From positions 97,464,668-97,528,667 of the forward strand of contig NC_088203.1 in assembly GCF_037126465.1 (NCBI RefSeq): a DNA stretch of 64,000 bases. The letters are read 5' to 3'. The stretch comes from Ornithodoros turicata. Taxonomy: Eukaryota; Arthropoda; Arachnida; Ixodida; Argasidae. The position numbers and the translations under genes are program-made. Within the stretch, counting starts at the first letter, position 1; each line of letters starts with the position of its first letter. The notes under the pieces are model-generated. The model was given only the letters and a program-made list of their open reading frames with translations, was not told the DNA's origin and searched no databases. Shown here in pieces: positions 22,194 to 33,499 of the stretch.

Positions 22194-23555
22194 TCAGCCG
22201 AAGATGTCTGCGACGATGTCATTCGGCAATAACCAACGAGCATCCGGGAAGTCTGCAAACGGACAGGCTACACCGGCAGCTGTATCGAGAACGAAATCCT
22301 CTTGTGCGGCTTCAATTGGACAAGAAGCTGGCCGCTGTTCTTCCGGTGGTATGGAAACCGCAGGAGGAGGGTTCGGTGACCCTGCAACTTGGTCAGCGTC
22401 TGGTTCAGGCCTTGACAGCACTCGAACTGGCGCAAAAACGGGAGCGACGTCCGAAGGTTCAGCAACGTTGCCCCTCCTGCCCAAAATTGGACGCCCACGA
22501 CACCGGGCTGCTCGCATAGCTTCCACGCCTGGGCTGAAAAACCTACACTTCTTGCACACCGACGTCAGGCGCTGACGAATGCTACGGTATAGGGTCTCTA
22601 TCATCACCAAAACCGTCCGGTCAGATGTACGCAGGCAGTGGGCACAAATGCAGTCAGCAACAGCCTTGCAGGCGCTCCAGAACACAGTGGACCTCCGTAA
22701 GACGTCCAGGGCCTCAGCAAAGAACCATGGCAAACAGTCTTCGAATGTCCGTGTGTCCCTCACTGAACACCTCTGTTCATGAACATTCAGGAAGAAATCG
22801 AAAATCTTCTTGAACACAGTCATAACAACCTCTCTCTTGGACAGCGTGTCAATTCTGGCGTGGCAGCTTCTCAGTAACTGAGTGATGTCAGCAATAACAT
22901 CGTTAAGCAGGCAACGTTGAACCTTTGGGACAATCCGAAATTCGCACGGCTGAGGAGGACGGAATGGCGCGTCGGCTGTGGGACTGTTGTAACCAGACGA
23001 TGAACTGTCGTCGGGGAACGGCGATGTCGCATATCCTGGCGTCAGAGAGCGACCGTCGGAAAGGTAGCTTTCGTGAACTTCGTAGGTAGAGCACCAACTC
23101 CAGCCGTCAACATGGGCGACTTGGGAACCCAGGCGTGGTACTGTACGCAATGCACGTGAGATTGGATCCTGCAACGAAGCAATGAAATCGTGAGGGTCAT
23201 ATGTCTGAGACGTCCATTACAGAAACTAACAAAACAGAAACGACAATGACATGAGGCGTTTGACCACAACGGACATAAGCATTTTTGCGACAGTTCGGAA
23301 CAACCAACGAAATTCTAACACGGTGGCAAGCAATGCAGTGATATACAGATAGGAATCAACGTTTACATAGGTACATGAGAACGTAATACGAGTATCGTCA
23401 CCAATTCAACAACGTCTGACTTCATAAATTAAGAAAAAGCGGATGAAATAGAACAAATTTAGCCGAAGAACATAACTTAAAATCAAGCGGAAATGTCAAG
23501 ACTTTCCAAAGTCACAACCCTACAACAATGAGAAGAAAGAACTTACGGCTGCCAT
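22194..23555 (-). CDS. Array gene copy 4, subtype A, unknown protein (327 aa)
   Basis: Exon 1 (MAA) is 23547-23555, the intron 23169-23546 (GTAAGT donor, TTGCAG acceptor), and exon 2 is 22194-23168, ending in TGA; 327 residues. It is nearly identical to copy 1, with about twenty residue changes such as PRLGSQV for PRLDSQL. It keeps the DDSSSSGYNSP stretch, the cysteine core (CxCxxC and CKKC), RGRP and the closing ADIFG. Its 3' flank also matches copy 1 (both share the phrase TTGAAATGTACAGTCATAAG). Its lower-coordinate neighbour is the broken copy 3 about 390 bases beyond the poly(A) signal region, so copies 3 and 4 form a close B-A pair. Family unknown; intact and with a full promoter. Confidence 0.75.
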
Positions 23556-23639
23556 GCTGTATCTCCAATGAGGCCAGGTACACGCTGTGAATACTTCCAG
23601 AGCTGGTGGTGAACTGCACTCATGTCAATCACTGACCGG

Positions 23640-23764
23640 CTTTTAAAGCTTCAACTGGACTACAGTTACGTCACATATTTTGGCACTTGACCAATCATGG
23701 TACAGGACAATGATGGTTCTCGCACTCCTTGCAGCCAGACGTGGTTTCAGCCTCCTATGAGTCA
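23640..23764 (-). promoter_or_regulatory. Promoter of gene copy 4
   Basis: TATA-like TTTAAAAG at 23640-23647, CRE-like TTACGTCA at 23666-23673, CCAAT at 23691-23695 and TGAGTCA at 23758-23764, with the same order and spacing as copy 1. Confidence 0.6.
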
Positions 23765-24176
23765 TCAGGGGGTCACACAGGTATGCCTTCCATTGTGAGG
23801 ACTCTAAGCTGCTCTTTCTTTTGGAAACACACGTTTCCAGTTATCCTTTTCGATGAATATTCAAGAATGCTGTATGGGAATATTACAGGAACGTGAAACA
23901 AGGCACGTACAGTAAATTAAGAATGAGCAGACGCGTTGTCAGTACAAACAACTGGAGTACAACTTCCCCACTCCAGCACATTAGTACAATTATAGCGCAC
24001 ATGCCTCACATTCCTTTCTACTTTTTGTGATTGACTTTTTATCACAATAAATAAATAAATAAATAAATAAAATAACATACCGTTTCCATTGCCTTTGAAA
24101 ACATAGTCGGTGCTACAAAAGGTTTTTTTTTAATTCGTTGCGTACTTCTATTGATCTGAGCTCACGCATACATATA

Positions 24177-25052
24177 CAGGGTGTCCCAGAAAACGTGTCA
24201 TTGAATTATAATAAAAAAACTACACCACCTAGAGTCATGCGGTCAACGGCATTTGTTCTTACTGGGTTTTTGCCACCTCCTCATGTGAATGTCGTGTAAC
24301 GTAAGTTTAATTATGTAAATTTTTGCGAACTGAACTCGGAAATTTGCCAGTAAATGTCGCTTTTTTACCCCACCAATGTGAAGAGCGTGTCTAATTTACT
24401 CAAATTAATGATAATTGACAGGGATATTCAGGAGCTATCCCACCGGAAAAAATAGCCGAACATCATGCTTTACGGAGGTCGCACAGAATAGCGCACGATG
24501 AATTTTTCAGGGCAATCTTTGTCAGTCCGACGAAAGGAGGTTGGAAACCCAGCCCACCCCGGCATCGCAAAAAGAGATAACGCAGGCATGGCTTATCACG
24601 TCCGACTTTCGCTGGGATAATGCTTTCCCTCTCCCAATTTTAAGAACTGTTACTTTTTCTACTATCACTCTTTGGGCTGGCTTCGGAACCTCCTTTCGTC
24701 GCACTGCGAGCGATTGCGCTCAAAAAGACATCGCGCGTTATCGTCCGGTGCTCCGAAAAGCATGATATTCGGCTATTTTTTTCGATGGGATAGCTCGTGA
24801 ATATCACTGTCAATTATCATGAATTGGAGTGAATTCGGCACGCTCTTCATATTGGTGGGGTAAAAAAGTGACATTGCCTTGGCAAATTTCTGAGTTCAGT
24901 TCGCAAATATTTGCATAATTAAACTTGGGGTACATGACATTAACTTTACAAGGTGGCAAAGACCTAATAAGAACAATTGCCGTTGACCGCATGATTCTAG
25001 GTGGCGTAGTTTTTTTATTATAATTCAATGACACGTTTTCTGGGACACCCTG
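24177..25052. mobile_element. Large palindromic (foldback) DNA element in S3
   Basis: Begins CAGGGTGTCCCAGAAAACG and ends with its inverse CGTTTTCTGGGACACCCTG. It is flanked by TATA on both sides (24173-24176 and 25053-25056), consistent with insertion at TA. The inverted arms run far inward: TCATGCGGTCAACGGCA near 24235 pairs with TGCCGTTGACCGCATGA near 24978, and further pairs continue to about 24450/24780. The arms are roughly 300-400 bases each around a short centre. No transposase frame. TA insertion and these ends suggest a Tc1/mariner-type MITE; the class is inferred. Confidence 0.8.
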
Positions 25053-25435
25053 TATACAGGGTGTTTCACCTAAAGTGATAAAAAATTCTAACTGCCGATG
25101 TACTCGCCGGAGGATTGTGGCACTTTCGGCAATTACCTTCTGGAAACTTTTGCCACAATTGAGGAAGTCTTCGGGTAATTTTCAATTGCGGGAAATTTGT
25201 TTTTTCAATTGAACTTTGAAAATTGCCAAGCGAACCTCGCTCTTTTTACAGGAATATGAACTCCTCTACGGATAACCACAGACCCAACATAAACTATGCA
25301 CAGTATCGCAACAGAAATAGTAAAAAAAGAGAGTAAAAAATTAAAATTACGAATTTTGTTGGTTGGTTCTTTTTTTTCGACCATCGTATTACGTATTCTG
25401 CCACACGTGAAGCAACTTGTTTTATGCCCCTCAAT

Positions 25436-26176
25436 CAGAGTTGTACATGTTACTCGAAAAAAGTAATTGATTACAATTACTGTTACTACTGCGCGAAAAG
25501 TATTTCTTTCCCGTTACAAATTACTTCATAAAAATGTAATACGTTACCGATTAAAAATGTAACGCGTTACTTTTCCTGTTAAAATGTGGGCCATAGCAAA
25601 GCCAACAAGCCTGCAGTGTGCAAACATGCAGCTCTTGTTGCAAATTCTAATGAGACACCAACATACATGGTAAGTGAAATTCACAAATACATTTGAAAGC
25701 AACATAAAAAACACATACACGCGTTTCTTACAGATTTATATACACATTTAAAACAACATCGAGACAACCGCTTCGTTTTGTTACTGTTGTTATGTTCAGC
25801 CCGCACAATTTATCAATACAGTAGTCTATTTTACTGTTGCTCCAGCAGGTCGCGGTTTTAAGGGATTATCATATCACTGTGGTGTGCATGGAACACGTGT
25901 GGAGTAGAGACGGCCGTCACAGTGACCTCTGCGTCATTGCTTCAGTCGAACTCGTGGTGGAACAGAAGAACAGATTGCCTTGCTGAAAACGGTTTCTATT
26001 ATTGACAGAAGGTTAAAAAAGTAACCGATTACTCAGTAATTGATTACTGAAAATTGTAATCAGATTAATTGGAAAATTACTTGCTCACAAAATGAATTGA
26101 TTACGTTAAAAATTACTGAGAAAAGTAATTGATTACTAGTAACGCATTTACTAGTAACGCGTTACGTACAACTCTG
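25436..26176. mobile_element. Non-autonomous hAT-type element in S3
   Basis: Third copy of the 6536-7268 element. Termini CAGAGTTGTAC and GTACAACTCTG, flanks CCCTCAAT at 25428-25435 and 26177-26184. It shares the ACTAGTAACGCATTTACTAG duplication near its right end with the S2 copy but not the S1 copy. Confidence 0.85.
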
Positions 26177-26905
26177 CCCTCAATCGATCAAAGCTCCAAG
26201 GTTTACTTTATTTTTCTAATTTACTAACTAACTAACTAACTAGTGATTACATACGCGATCCTTACTCACCTTTGCTTCTCATTGCAATATATTTTATTCA
26301 GTGCGCCATTTTAGAAAGCTTTGCTGCATGGCTCACGTGACCTTCGGCAACAGCCAGTCGTCACGGAGCAACGTGGGGGAATATATGTTTATTATTAAAA
26401 AGGAGGGAATGGTTAGCCTGCGCTACGGCGGCTTGCTACTAAAAAAACAAAAAACAAACAAAAACATCAACGGAATTGGTCACAGACCCGCAGGAACCGA
26501 ACCACACAGTACATAAACAATTTAGTGTACGTAAACACCTAGACAGCAAAGACGTAAACATGTCGCGGTAGACAACGGAGGGTCCTTTACTATCTTGTAT
26601 TCGGAAGAAAGTTAGATATTTCACATTGTTTGGATTTTGGGCAGCAAGAAAACCTCAACACAAAACCCGTTGAATGTGGAAACGAGGAAGTCATCGGTGT
26701 CGGTGGCACAGTTTGTGGGTCATCAGTCACTCAGCTCAGGAGAAAAGGTAGAAGAATAGAAAGGGATTAAGATAACACGCTGCGGTCGGTGCCATCTACT
26801 GTACTGAGAGAATGTGCTTTCACTCGTGCTTTCCCCCGTCAGAGACAGATGGTGTCGCAGTGTCGAAGACCCTGTACCCTGCTGAACAGTAGATAACCCA
26901 CTATT

Positions 26906-27074
26906 TCTTTCAACTTCTTTTCTTTCATCTTTTATTTTTTAATGTTTATTTTGAGTTTCTTTTCCTTTTCATTTTTTTTGCGGAATAGCAAGCTGGTTTC
27001 AACCTAGCTGACATCTCCGCTTCTCTATCCCCCCCCCCCATAAACATATACCCCCCAACAAACACACACACACA
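26906..27074 (+). mobile_element. C-run LINE 3' tail in repeat R (S3)
   Basis: Counterpart of 8000-8163, between CACTATT at 26899-26905 and 27075-27081. Confidence 0.75.
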
Positions 27075-27780
27075 CACTATTACGTCATGTTGCGTCATGA
27101 CCGCCTGTTACCCACATGCTCTTGGCTGCCGGGAAGCATTCGTAATATGGTCGCGTCGAATTTTGCTAAATGAACTGATTTTAAGAAAATTTGGAGCTGA
27201 AATAAGACGAGTCTAGATATATTATATCGATATATATATATATATATTATATAGATATTATTATATGATATATTTGTCTATGAAATATTGTTTGTTATAC
27301 GTGAACCAGACTGCTCTCTCTTATTACACACAGCAACAGTTCGGAAAATATGACAGCTCGTTGACTAGAAGTAAAGGTTATGACGTCAGCGGATATCGCT
27401 TTGATGGCTTTCGTCTATTTTCTTAGGATAGGACACTCCCAGTTTAATTAGCTCTAGACAAGTCGCAGAATAGCCGCAGGCTTCATGGCCCTGAGGGTAT
27501 GGAAATAAATAAAGAAATAGGTTATCTTTAAATTTCCTGTAAAAATTCGCTTACGCTGCCAATGTAAAATCACTTGGAGGCACGGACCTCTCTGTGATCG
27601 AAGTGGTTCCAATAGATAACAGAAAAGAAGCCGTGTTGTTGATCAATTCCACTGCTGCAGAAATGGAACAAAGACAGTGTCAAGAGTGTGGAGAGATAAA
27701 AGAAAAATGGGTACATTACAGAAGCCTGTGGCGTCAGTGACGTCATCTTTTAAGTCCGCAACCGGCTGAGTAAGAAGAAA

Positions 27781-28029
27781 CAACAACAACAACAACAACA
27801 ATAAATGAAGAAGTGATGATGACATGGGATGTTTCCCCGCGGTAGCCACAGGACACCACGGGTATCCTGATCCGTGACCCTGACGTGACCCTGACCGTAT
27901 CCTGACCCTGATCCGGACACCACGGGTATCCTGACGGACCCCACTTCACATTGGTTAATATGAGAGGATAAATTATGGTGAGATTGAAGCGACGACAGGT
28001 CGGCGTTCTGTTTAGAGCTCTTCGAGGAG
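27781..28029 (-). mobile_element. LINE 3' end inserted on minus strand (S3)
   Basis: Counterpart of 8868-9115, with the same TAAGAAGAAA flanks (27771-27780 and 28030-28039). It has a longer CAA/TTG run and a shorter internal repeat than the S1 copy. Absent from S2. Confidence 0.8.
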
Positions 28030-29032
28030 TAAGAAGAAAGTTTAACGCATTGATACGAGATTCCAGTTAGCTACCTGAAGTATATACATTGTTCATACCC
28101 AAGATTGAGTAGATGTCCCAGGAAGGCAGGAAGTCTACTGAACGGGCAGACAAAAATTACATACAGTACGATGGATGCCTTGCTTATGGTCGAAAACTCG
28201 GGCATTAAAATCCAGTTACGAATTATCGGCCGGGAATTCACATTAACTATTTCGCATGGTCTAATAGGTCGTCAAAACGAACCTTGTGGCAGCGTGTACC
28301 TAACCTTTGTATGGGCCCCGACTAGGGAGCTGCGTAAGATGCTAAAATATGTTTTTCAATTCAATACGGTTACGTGGCTCCTTAAGTGTTTAAGTTGCAG
28401 GGAAGCTTGAATGCACTGATGCTAAAATGTAATCAAGTTAAAGCTATATGTTATGCGTACGTACTCGTCAAGACGACGTCAAGTCGTATGCGTTTAAAGT
28501 TGCCGCACATTACAGACACTCTCACCACATCATGAAATGTATAGTTTTTCGTACCAGAAGTTCGTAGTTGACAAAACAAGAGGATCTATGCATGAATGTT
28601 TGCGGAGGATGCAACTTACATGTGGAAAGGGGGAATCTCTTTATTTTGCAAGAAAAGTGGAATGCCGAATACCTGAAAGAAACGCAGAACAGAAAGCACA
28701 GCGAACACGAGTGGCTGAATTTGTATCAAAAGCTACGTTTATCAAAACAGGATTTAGAAGTTGAAATTGTTGGGTAGGTGAGATGAGCATCCACGTGCAC
28801 AGTTCACACCCTATATTTGGGGAATTACGTTTCAAAGTAATTCAAAATTATCTACAAAATCAGCAGTTTACAAGAAAAACCGAAAACCTGAACTCAGTAG
28901 AAAAGTCACAGACTTTGAAAAGAGAAATACTGCAGACAGAAATTTAAATCTAACTCGTATAAACCACTGCGGAAATGTAACAGTCTCTCGAGTACGGATT
29001 GTTGGCAACATGTAGTAATAAAATTAGAGCTG

Positions 29033-30536
29033 CGAGACCCGTCTTCGGTGTCTGAGGTGCGTCGCGTCTACGACATCTACGCTGCTTACTCCGGTGGAGC
29101 TCTAAACCTCCGGAAGACCCATCTGCTGCTGCTGGGTCACCGTATGTCCACCGCGTGTCTACCCTTCTCGTGCACTACTTCCTTAAAAATTCTCGGCGTC
29201 TTCTTTGGCAGGACCGGGCCCACGCCTGCTAACTGGTCGAGCGCTTTGCAAGAACTTTGCGCGAACTGCGAGGCTGCCAGCGCATTCAACTTGACGTACC
29301 TCGAGCGCGCATATCTTGTGCGGAGTGTCTTCTGTGGACGCGTGTGGCATCTGAGTCATGTGCTGATCGCACCGCGCTCAGTTGTCTCGCGGATCCACAC
29401 TACCATCTTAGCCTTCATTTGGCAGAAGAGGCGCAATAGGCCTGTGGCCCGCATTTTCCTTAGTCTTCCAGTGTTTCGAGGGGGCCTAGCCCTTCCGGAC
29501 GTGGGCCTCATGAATCGTGGAATCGCACTCAAGACCGTTCTGCGAATCATCTGTGGAGAGCCATCGCCCACGCAAGTACTTCTAATGTACTGGATGGGGC
29601 CTCTTTCACCGGAGTCGTTTGCACCGTCACGCCCGGGAGCGCGATCACCAGGGCGGTTCCATGCTGTCATTCACGCTTACCATCGCATGCTAGCTCGGAT
29701 CACTCCCCCTGTGAACCCGAACTCCACCAGCCCCGCTCATATGTCGCAGGCAGTTTTGTGGGACGAGGCGTGCAGCAGCACAATCTGGGCCCACCGTCGT
29801 CGGCAAGTGGACACCATCGCGTGGAGCAGGGTTGTGTGCTCGTGGCTCCCTCCTTCCTTGTTCGACACACTGTGGAGTTTTGCGTGGAGCATACAGCCGA
29901 CGCGTGATCTCCTCCACGTGTGGAACATCACTGCGACGAATATCTGCCCATACTGCGCCAGTGTAGAGACCAACTGTCATGTGCTCTTCGAATGCCGCAT
30001 AGCCCGCATATTCTCGCAGCTAGTCAGGCGGCATACAAACATTATGTGCCCAGTACCCCTTGACCGGAGATGTGCCAGCCAGCGGTACAGTGTGCTTGTG
30101 ACGGCTTGTGGGGCCCAAGTCTTGTGGGGTGCCAGATGTAAGGCTGTGGCGCAGCGTAGGCGCGACGTCCCGATCTTCCTGCTTGTGAGATCTTTGCGGG
30201 TTCGCGTCGTCAGCGTCCTCCAGAGGGAACTGTTTGCGCTAGGGGAGGATGGCTTTGTGCGCTGTTGGGGCCATCACCCTTCTGTTCGCGCTGTCGGCGG
30301 TCTCGTCACCATCGCCGGCGTCCCGTCATAGGCGAATTCATATTTTGTACATATTTTTTTCACCATTCATATTTTTCCCCATCCATGATCATTTATCATT
30401 CATTGCCTCTCATTTGTTAATATCCGCAATTTGCATCGCCCTGTATCGTTGATCTTGTGTTGTGTATGTTATGTGCGTGTTGTGCTTGTTGTATAGTACC
30501 ATGTGAAATCCGTCTAGTAAATCTCTCCCACACACC
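29033..30536 (+). mobile_element. 5'-truncated non-LTR retrotransposon (L1/Tx1-like)
   Basis: Inserted in S3 between two identical 19-base copies of AGTAATAAAATTAGAGCTG (29014-29032 and 30537-30555). S1 and S2 show the uninterrupted site near 10101 and 19288. The element has no poly(A) and ends ...CTCCCACACACC. It begins in the middle of the reverse-transcriptase frame, so it arrived 5'-truncated and cannot move by itself. The perfect duplication and intact frame indicate a young insertion. Confidence 0.9.
29048..30331 (+). CDS. C-terminal part of LINE reverse-transcriptase protein
   Basis: An open frame of 427 codons; it is also open for five codons back to the insertion boundary, so the listed start (GTG) is arbitrary and no true start exists. 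The first residues (SGGALN, then KTHLLLLG and LKILGVFFG) are the end of the RT palm/thumb region. LERAYLVRSVFCGRVWHLSHV and FRGGLALPD-type motifs follow, then a zinc-binding CPYCASVETNCHVLFEC near residues 314-330 (zf-RVT type). The catalytic YxDD and the endonuclease lie upstream and are missing. The motif style resembles the L1/Tx1 group. Not a functional host gene. Confidence 0.8.
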   Translation: MSEVRRVYDIYAAYSGGALNLRKTHLLLLGHRMSTACLPFSCTTSLKILGVFFGRTGPTPANWSSALQELCANCEAASAFNLTYLERAYLVRSVFCGRVWHLSHVLIAPRSVVSRIHTTILAFIWQKRRNRPVARIFLSLPVFRGGLALPDVGLMNRGIALKTVLRIICGEPSPTQVLLMYWMGPLSPESFAPSRPGARSPGRFHAVIHAYHRMLARITPPVNPNSTSPAHMSQAVLWDEACSSTIWAHRRRQVDTIAWSRVVCSWLPPSLFDTLWSFAWSIQPTRDLLHVWNITATNICPYCASVETNCHVLFECRIARIFSQLVRRHTNIMCPVPLDRRCASQRYSVLVTACGAQVLWGARCKAVAQRRRDVPIFLLVRSLRVRVVSVLQRELFALGEDGFVRCWGHHPSVRAVGGLVTIAGVPS

Positions 30537-31484
30537 AGTAATAAAATTAGAGCTGTAATTACTCTAAAAGTAATTATTTACTGTGAATTAATTACATATC
30601 ATTAATTGCTTCACAGCTCTGATCCGGCCCGTCGTTTCAAGCACGTATCACTTCAGAACGGCGCGGACCTCATTTGCGAGCGCACAACTCAGCAAGGCTA
30701 CTCGGTTTATGCGTTAATCTAGTCCAGTAATATTACCATAGTATTAGGCTGCGTGTTACTGTCGTATGTCCTTGAACAGCGGATGCACAGTACTTCAAGG
30801 AAATTAAATATAGTAGCGCTGTTCTCTCTCTCAGCAGCTTAGCTGTTCTTAGCAGCAACAGGGCTTCTGCAGATAACTGAACATTCACCATCTTCTTCTT
30901 CTCCACCTCAAGCAATGCGATAGGGTGCCGTCTCAGCGGCGAAACATCCCGGTACATCATCATTACTTATTTGTTGAACAGTGAATAGCGAACTTGCGAG
31001 TAGAGCACCTGAGAAGTAGTTTTTGGGGGTGGGGTGATAATTTTTGTTCGGAGTAGCAGAACAAGTCGGGAGACGAGTTCAATTTCTCCTTTTTTTTTTC
31101 TTACAAACAAACAAACTTAGTTGTTGTATTGGTATTTGTCTTTTCCTCTCTCATTTTATTTTTGTACATGCGGACGGCTAGCAGGTACAATGCGTTGCGC
31201 TGTTTTGTTTGTCAGACCGCCGCACGAGAAAAAAAACCCGACCGTTACCGACCCGTTCACACTGATGCTACTACAATACGGCAAATTACGTCAAATGCAG
31301 TAGCTAACTCTTGAATGTAAGAATTTCGGGTTGAAGAGGGAAAGAAATTAGGAAAAGATCAAATAGATGCTCTGTGGAAATGTAGAGCAGTAGACGAGGC
31401 CTATCCCTACTAGACGAGTACGTTGGTAAATGCAAACACCGAACGAATGCAACGTGAACAATGTGATTCATCTACAATCATGCT

Positions 31485-31490
31485 TTTATT
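31485..31490 (-). terminator. Polyadenylation signal of gene copy 5
   Basis: AATAAA on the minus strand in the same context as in copies 2 and 3. Confidence 0.55.
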
Positions 31491-31757
31491 GCTCGACTAG
31501 TGACTACAATATACGCATAAATGCAATGCCTATGTACAAAAACGGGTGACAAATAGAAAAACCGACAGCTGGTAAGAACAACACCAACATGTACAAATTA
31601 CAGAGCATGGACAACGTACAGTTTTCGAAGGTATTGCACTGGGTGTATAACACACCACAATTACATATCAAAACGAACAGACAGGAAAAACGATGCGAAT
31701 AAATAATAGAAGAAAAAGACAAGTGGCTGTGTCCATTAGCTCAATAACCACCTTTCT

Positions 31758-33135
31758 TCAGCTGAAGATGTCTTCGACGAGGTCATTCGGCAGTAACCAA
31801 CGAGCATCCGGCAAATCTGCAAATGGATCGGCTACACAGTCATCTGTACCGAGAACCAGCTCCTCTCGTGCAGCTCCATGTGGACGAAAAGCCGGGTTCT
31901 GATCTTCCGGTCGTGTGGAAAAGGCAGGAAGAGGGTTCTGTGACTCTACAACATGGTCAGCTTCTGGTTTAGGCCTTGAAAGCACTCGAACTGGCACAAA
32001 AAGGCGAAAGGAATCCGAAGGTTCAGCAACGTTGCCCCTCCTGCCCAAAATCGGACGTCCGCGACACTGGTTTGGTCGCATGGCTTCCACGCCGGGGCTG
32101 AAAAACCTACACTTCTTGCACACGGATGTCAAGCGCTGACGAACGCTACGGTATAGGGTCTCTATCATCACGAGAACAGTGCGGTCAGATGTACGCAGAC
32201 AGTGAGCACAAATGCAGTCAGCAACAGCTTTGCAGGCGCTCCAGAATACGGTGCACCTTCGTAAGACGTCCAGGGCCTCACCAAAGAACGACGGCAAACA
32301 ATCTTCGAACAACGCTGAACTGAACAACGCTGTTCATGAACATTCATGAAGAAGTGGAAAATTTTCTCGAACACAGTCATGACAACCTCCTTTCTGGACA
32401 GCGTGTCAATTCTGGCGTGGCACTTGCTCAGGAACCGAGTGATGTCCGCAATAACATCATGAAGCAGGTAACTTTGGACCTCTGAGATGATCCGAAATCC
32501 GCATGGATGAGGAGGACGAAAAGGCGCGTCGGCCGTGGGACTGTTGTAACCAGACGATGAACTGTCGTCAGGAAACGGCGATGCGGCATATCCTGGCGGC
32601 AGAGAGCGGCCGTCGGAGACGTAGCTTCCGTCAACTTGATACGTTGAGCCGCATCCCCAGGAGTCGGCATGCACGACTTGGGCTCCCAGGTACGGTGCTG
32701 TGCGCAAAGCAAGTGGTGTTGGATTCTGCAAGAAAGAAATGAAATCTTGAGGGTCCAATGTCTAAAACGTCCATTACACACACGCACAAAACAGATACGT
32801 AACGACGTTGACATGAGGTGTTTTACCACAACGAACACAATGCATATTTGCGACAATTGAGAACAACCAACGGAATTCTCAAATGATATCCAGGACGGGA
32901 TGCAACGTTTACAGAGGAACACGAGAACGTACCGCTTTTCGTGGATAATTATTCATAATAGTATCGCATATCAACAGACAATATCGTCACCAATTCTACA
33001 ACGTCTGCCAGCCGATATATTCATTAATTAATAAAAAGCAAGAACATCAGTTAAAATCAAGCGGAAATGGAAATGAAGCGGCTTTCAAATGTAACAACAC
33101 TACGAAAATGACAAGGAAGAACTTACGGCTGCCAT
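31758..33135 (-). pseudogene. Array gene copy 5, subtype B, frameshifted
   Basis: It has exon 1 (MAA, 33127-33135), a GTAAGT donor, the intron 32726-33126 and exon 2 (31758-32725). Promoter and splice sites look intact. Relative to copy 3, the stretch at about 32309-32317 replaces 16 bases by 9, a net loss of 7 that shifts the frame just after the conserved HEQRCSV. The first part (to about 32320) and the second part (from EDCLPSFF) are each open but in different frames, so a normal protein would stop early. The replaced bases resemble the neighbouring GAACAACGCTG phrase, as from a local template switch. Away from this it is the best-preserved subtype B sequence. An assembly error cannot be excluded. 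Confidence 0.75.
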
Positions 33136-33218
33136 GCTGTATCTCCAATGAGGCCAGGTACTCGCTGTGAATGCTTCAGAGCTGGTCATGAAGTGTGGTC
33201 ATGTCAATCACTGACCGG

Positions 33219-33344
33219 CTTTTAAAGCTACAACTCGACCAGCATTACGTCACATATTTTGAAACTTGACCAATCACAGCGGAGGACATCCCGGAGTTCC
33301 CTCACCTTTGCCAACCAGACGTGGTCTCAACCTCCTATGACTCA
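33219..33344 (-). promoter_or_regulatory. Promoter of gene copy 5
   Basis: TATA-like TTTAAAAG at 33219-33226, CRE-like TTACGTCA at 33245-33252, CCAAT at 33270-33274 and TGACTCA (an AP-1-type variant) at 33338-33344. Flanking bases are more diverged from copies 1, 2 and 4 while the boxes are kept. Confidence 0.55.
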
Positions 33345-33499
33345 TCAGGGGACACACAGGTATGCCTCCCATTGTGAGGCCTCTAACTTGCTCTTTCTTT
33401 TAGAAACACCTGTTTCTAGGAATATTTTTAGAGGAGTACGGTATTAAAGAATGCACTATGCAATGTTACAGGAATGTGGAAGAAGATGCATCAATAAAT

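Larger units (their letters stand above)
23765..31390. repeat. Array spacer S3
   Basis: About 7.6 kb, colinear with S1 and S2 but rearranged. It holds a palindromic element (24177-25052) and a LINE (29033-30536) absent from the others. Around 25345 it jumps from sequence matching S1 near 4535 to sequence matching S1 near 6450, a loss of about 1.9 kb. It shares the minus-strand LINE end and the AT microsatellite with S1 but not with S2. Confidence 0.85.
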
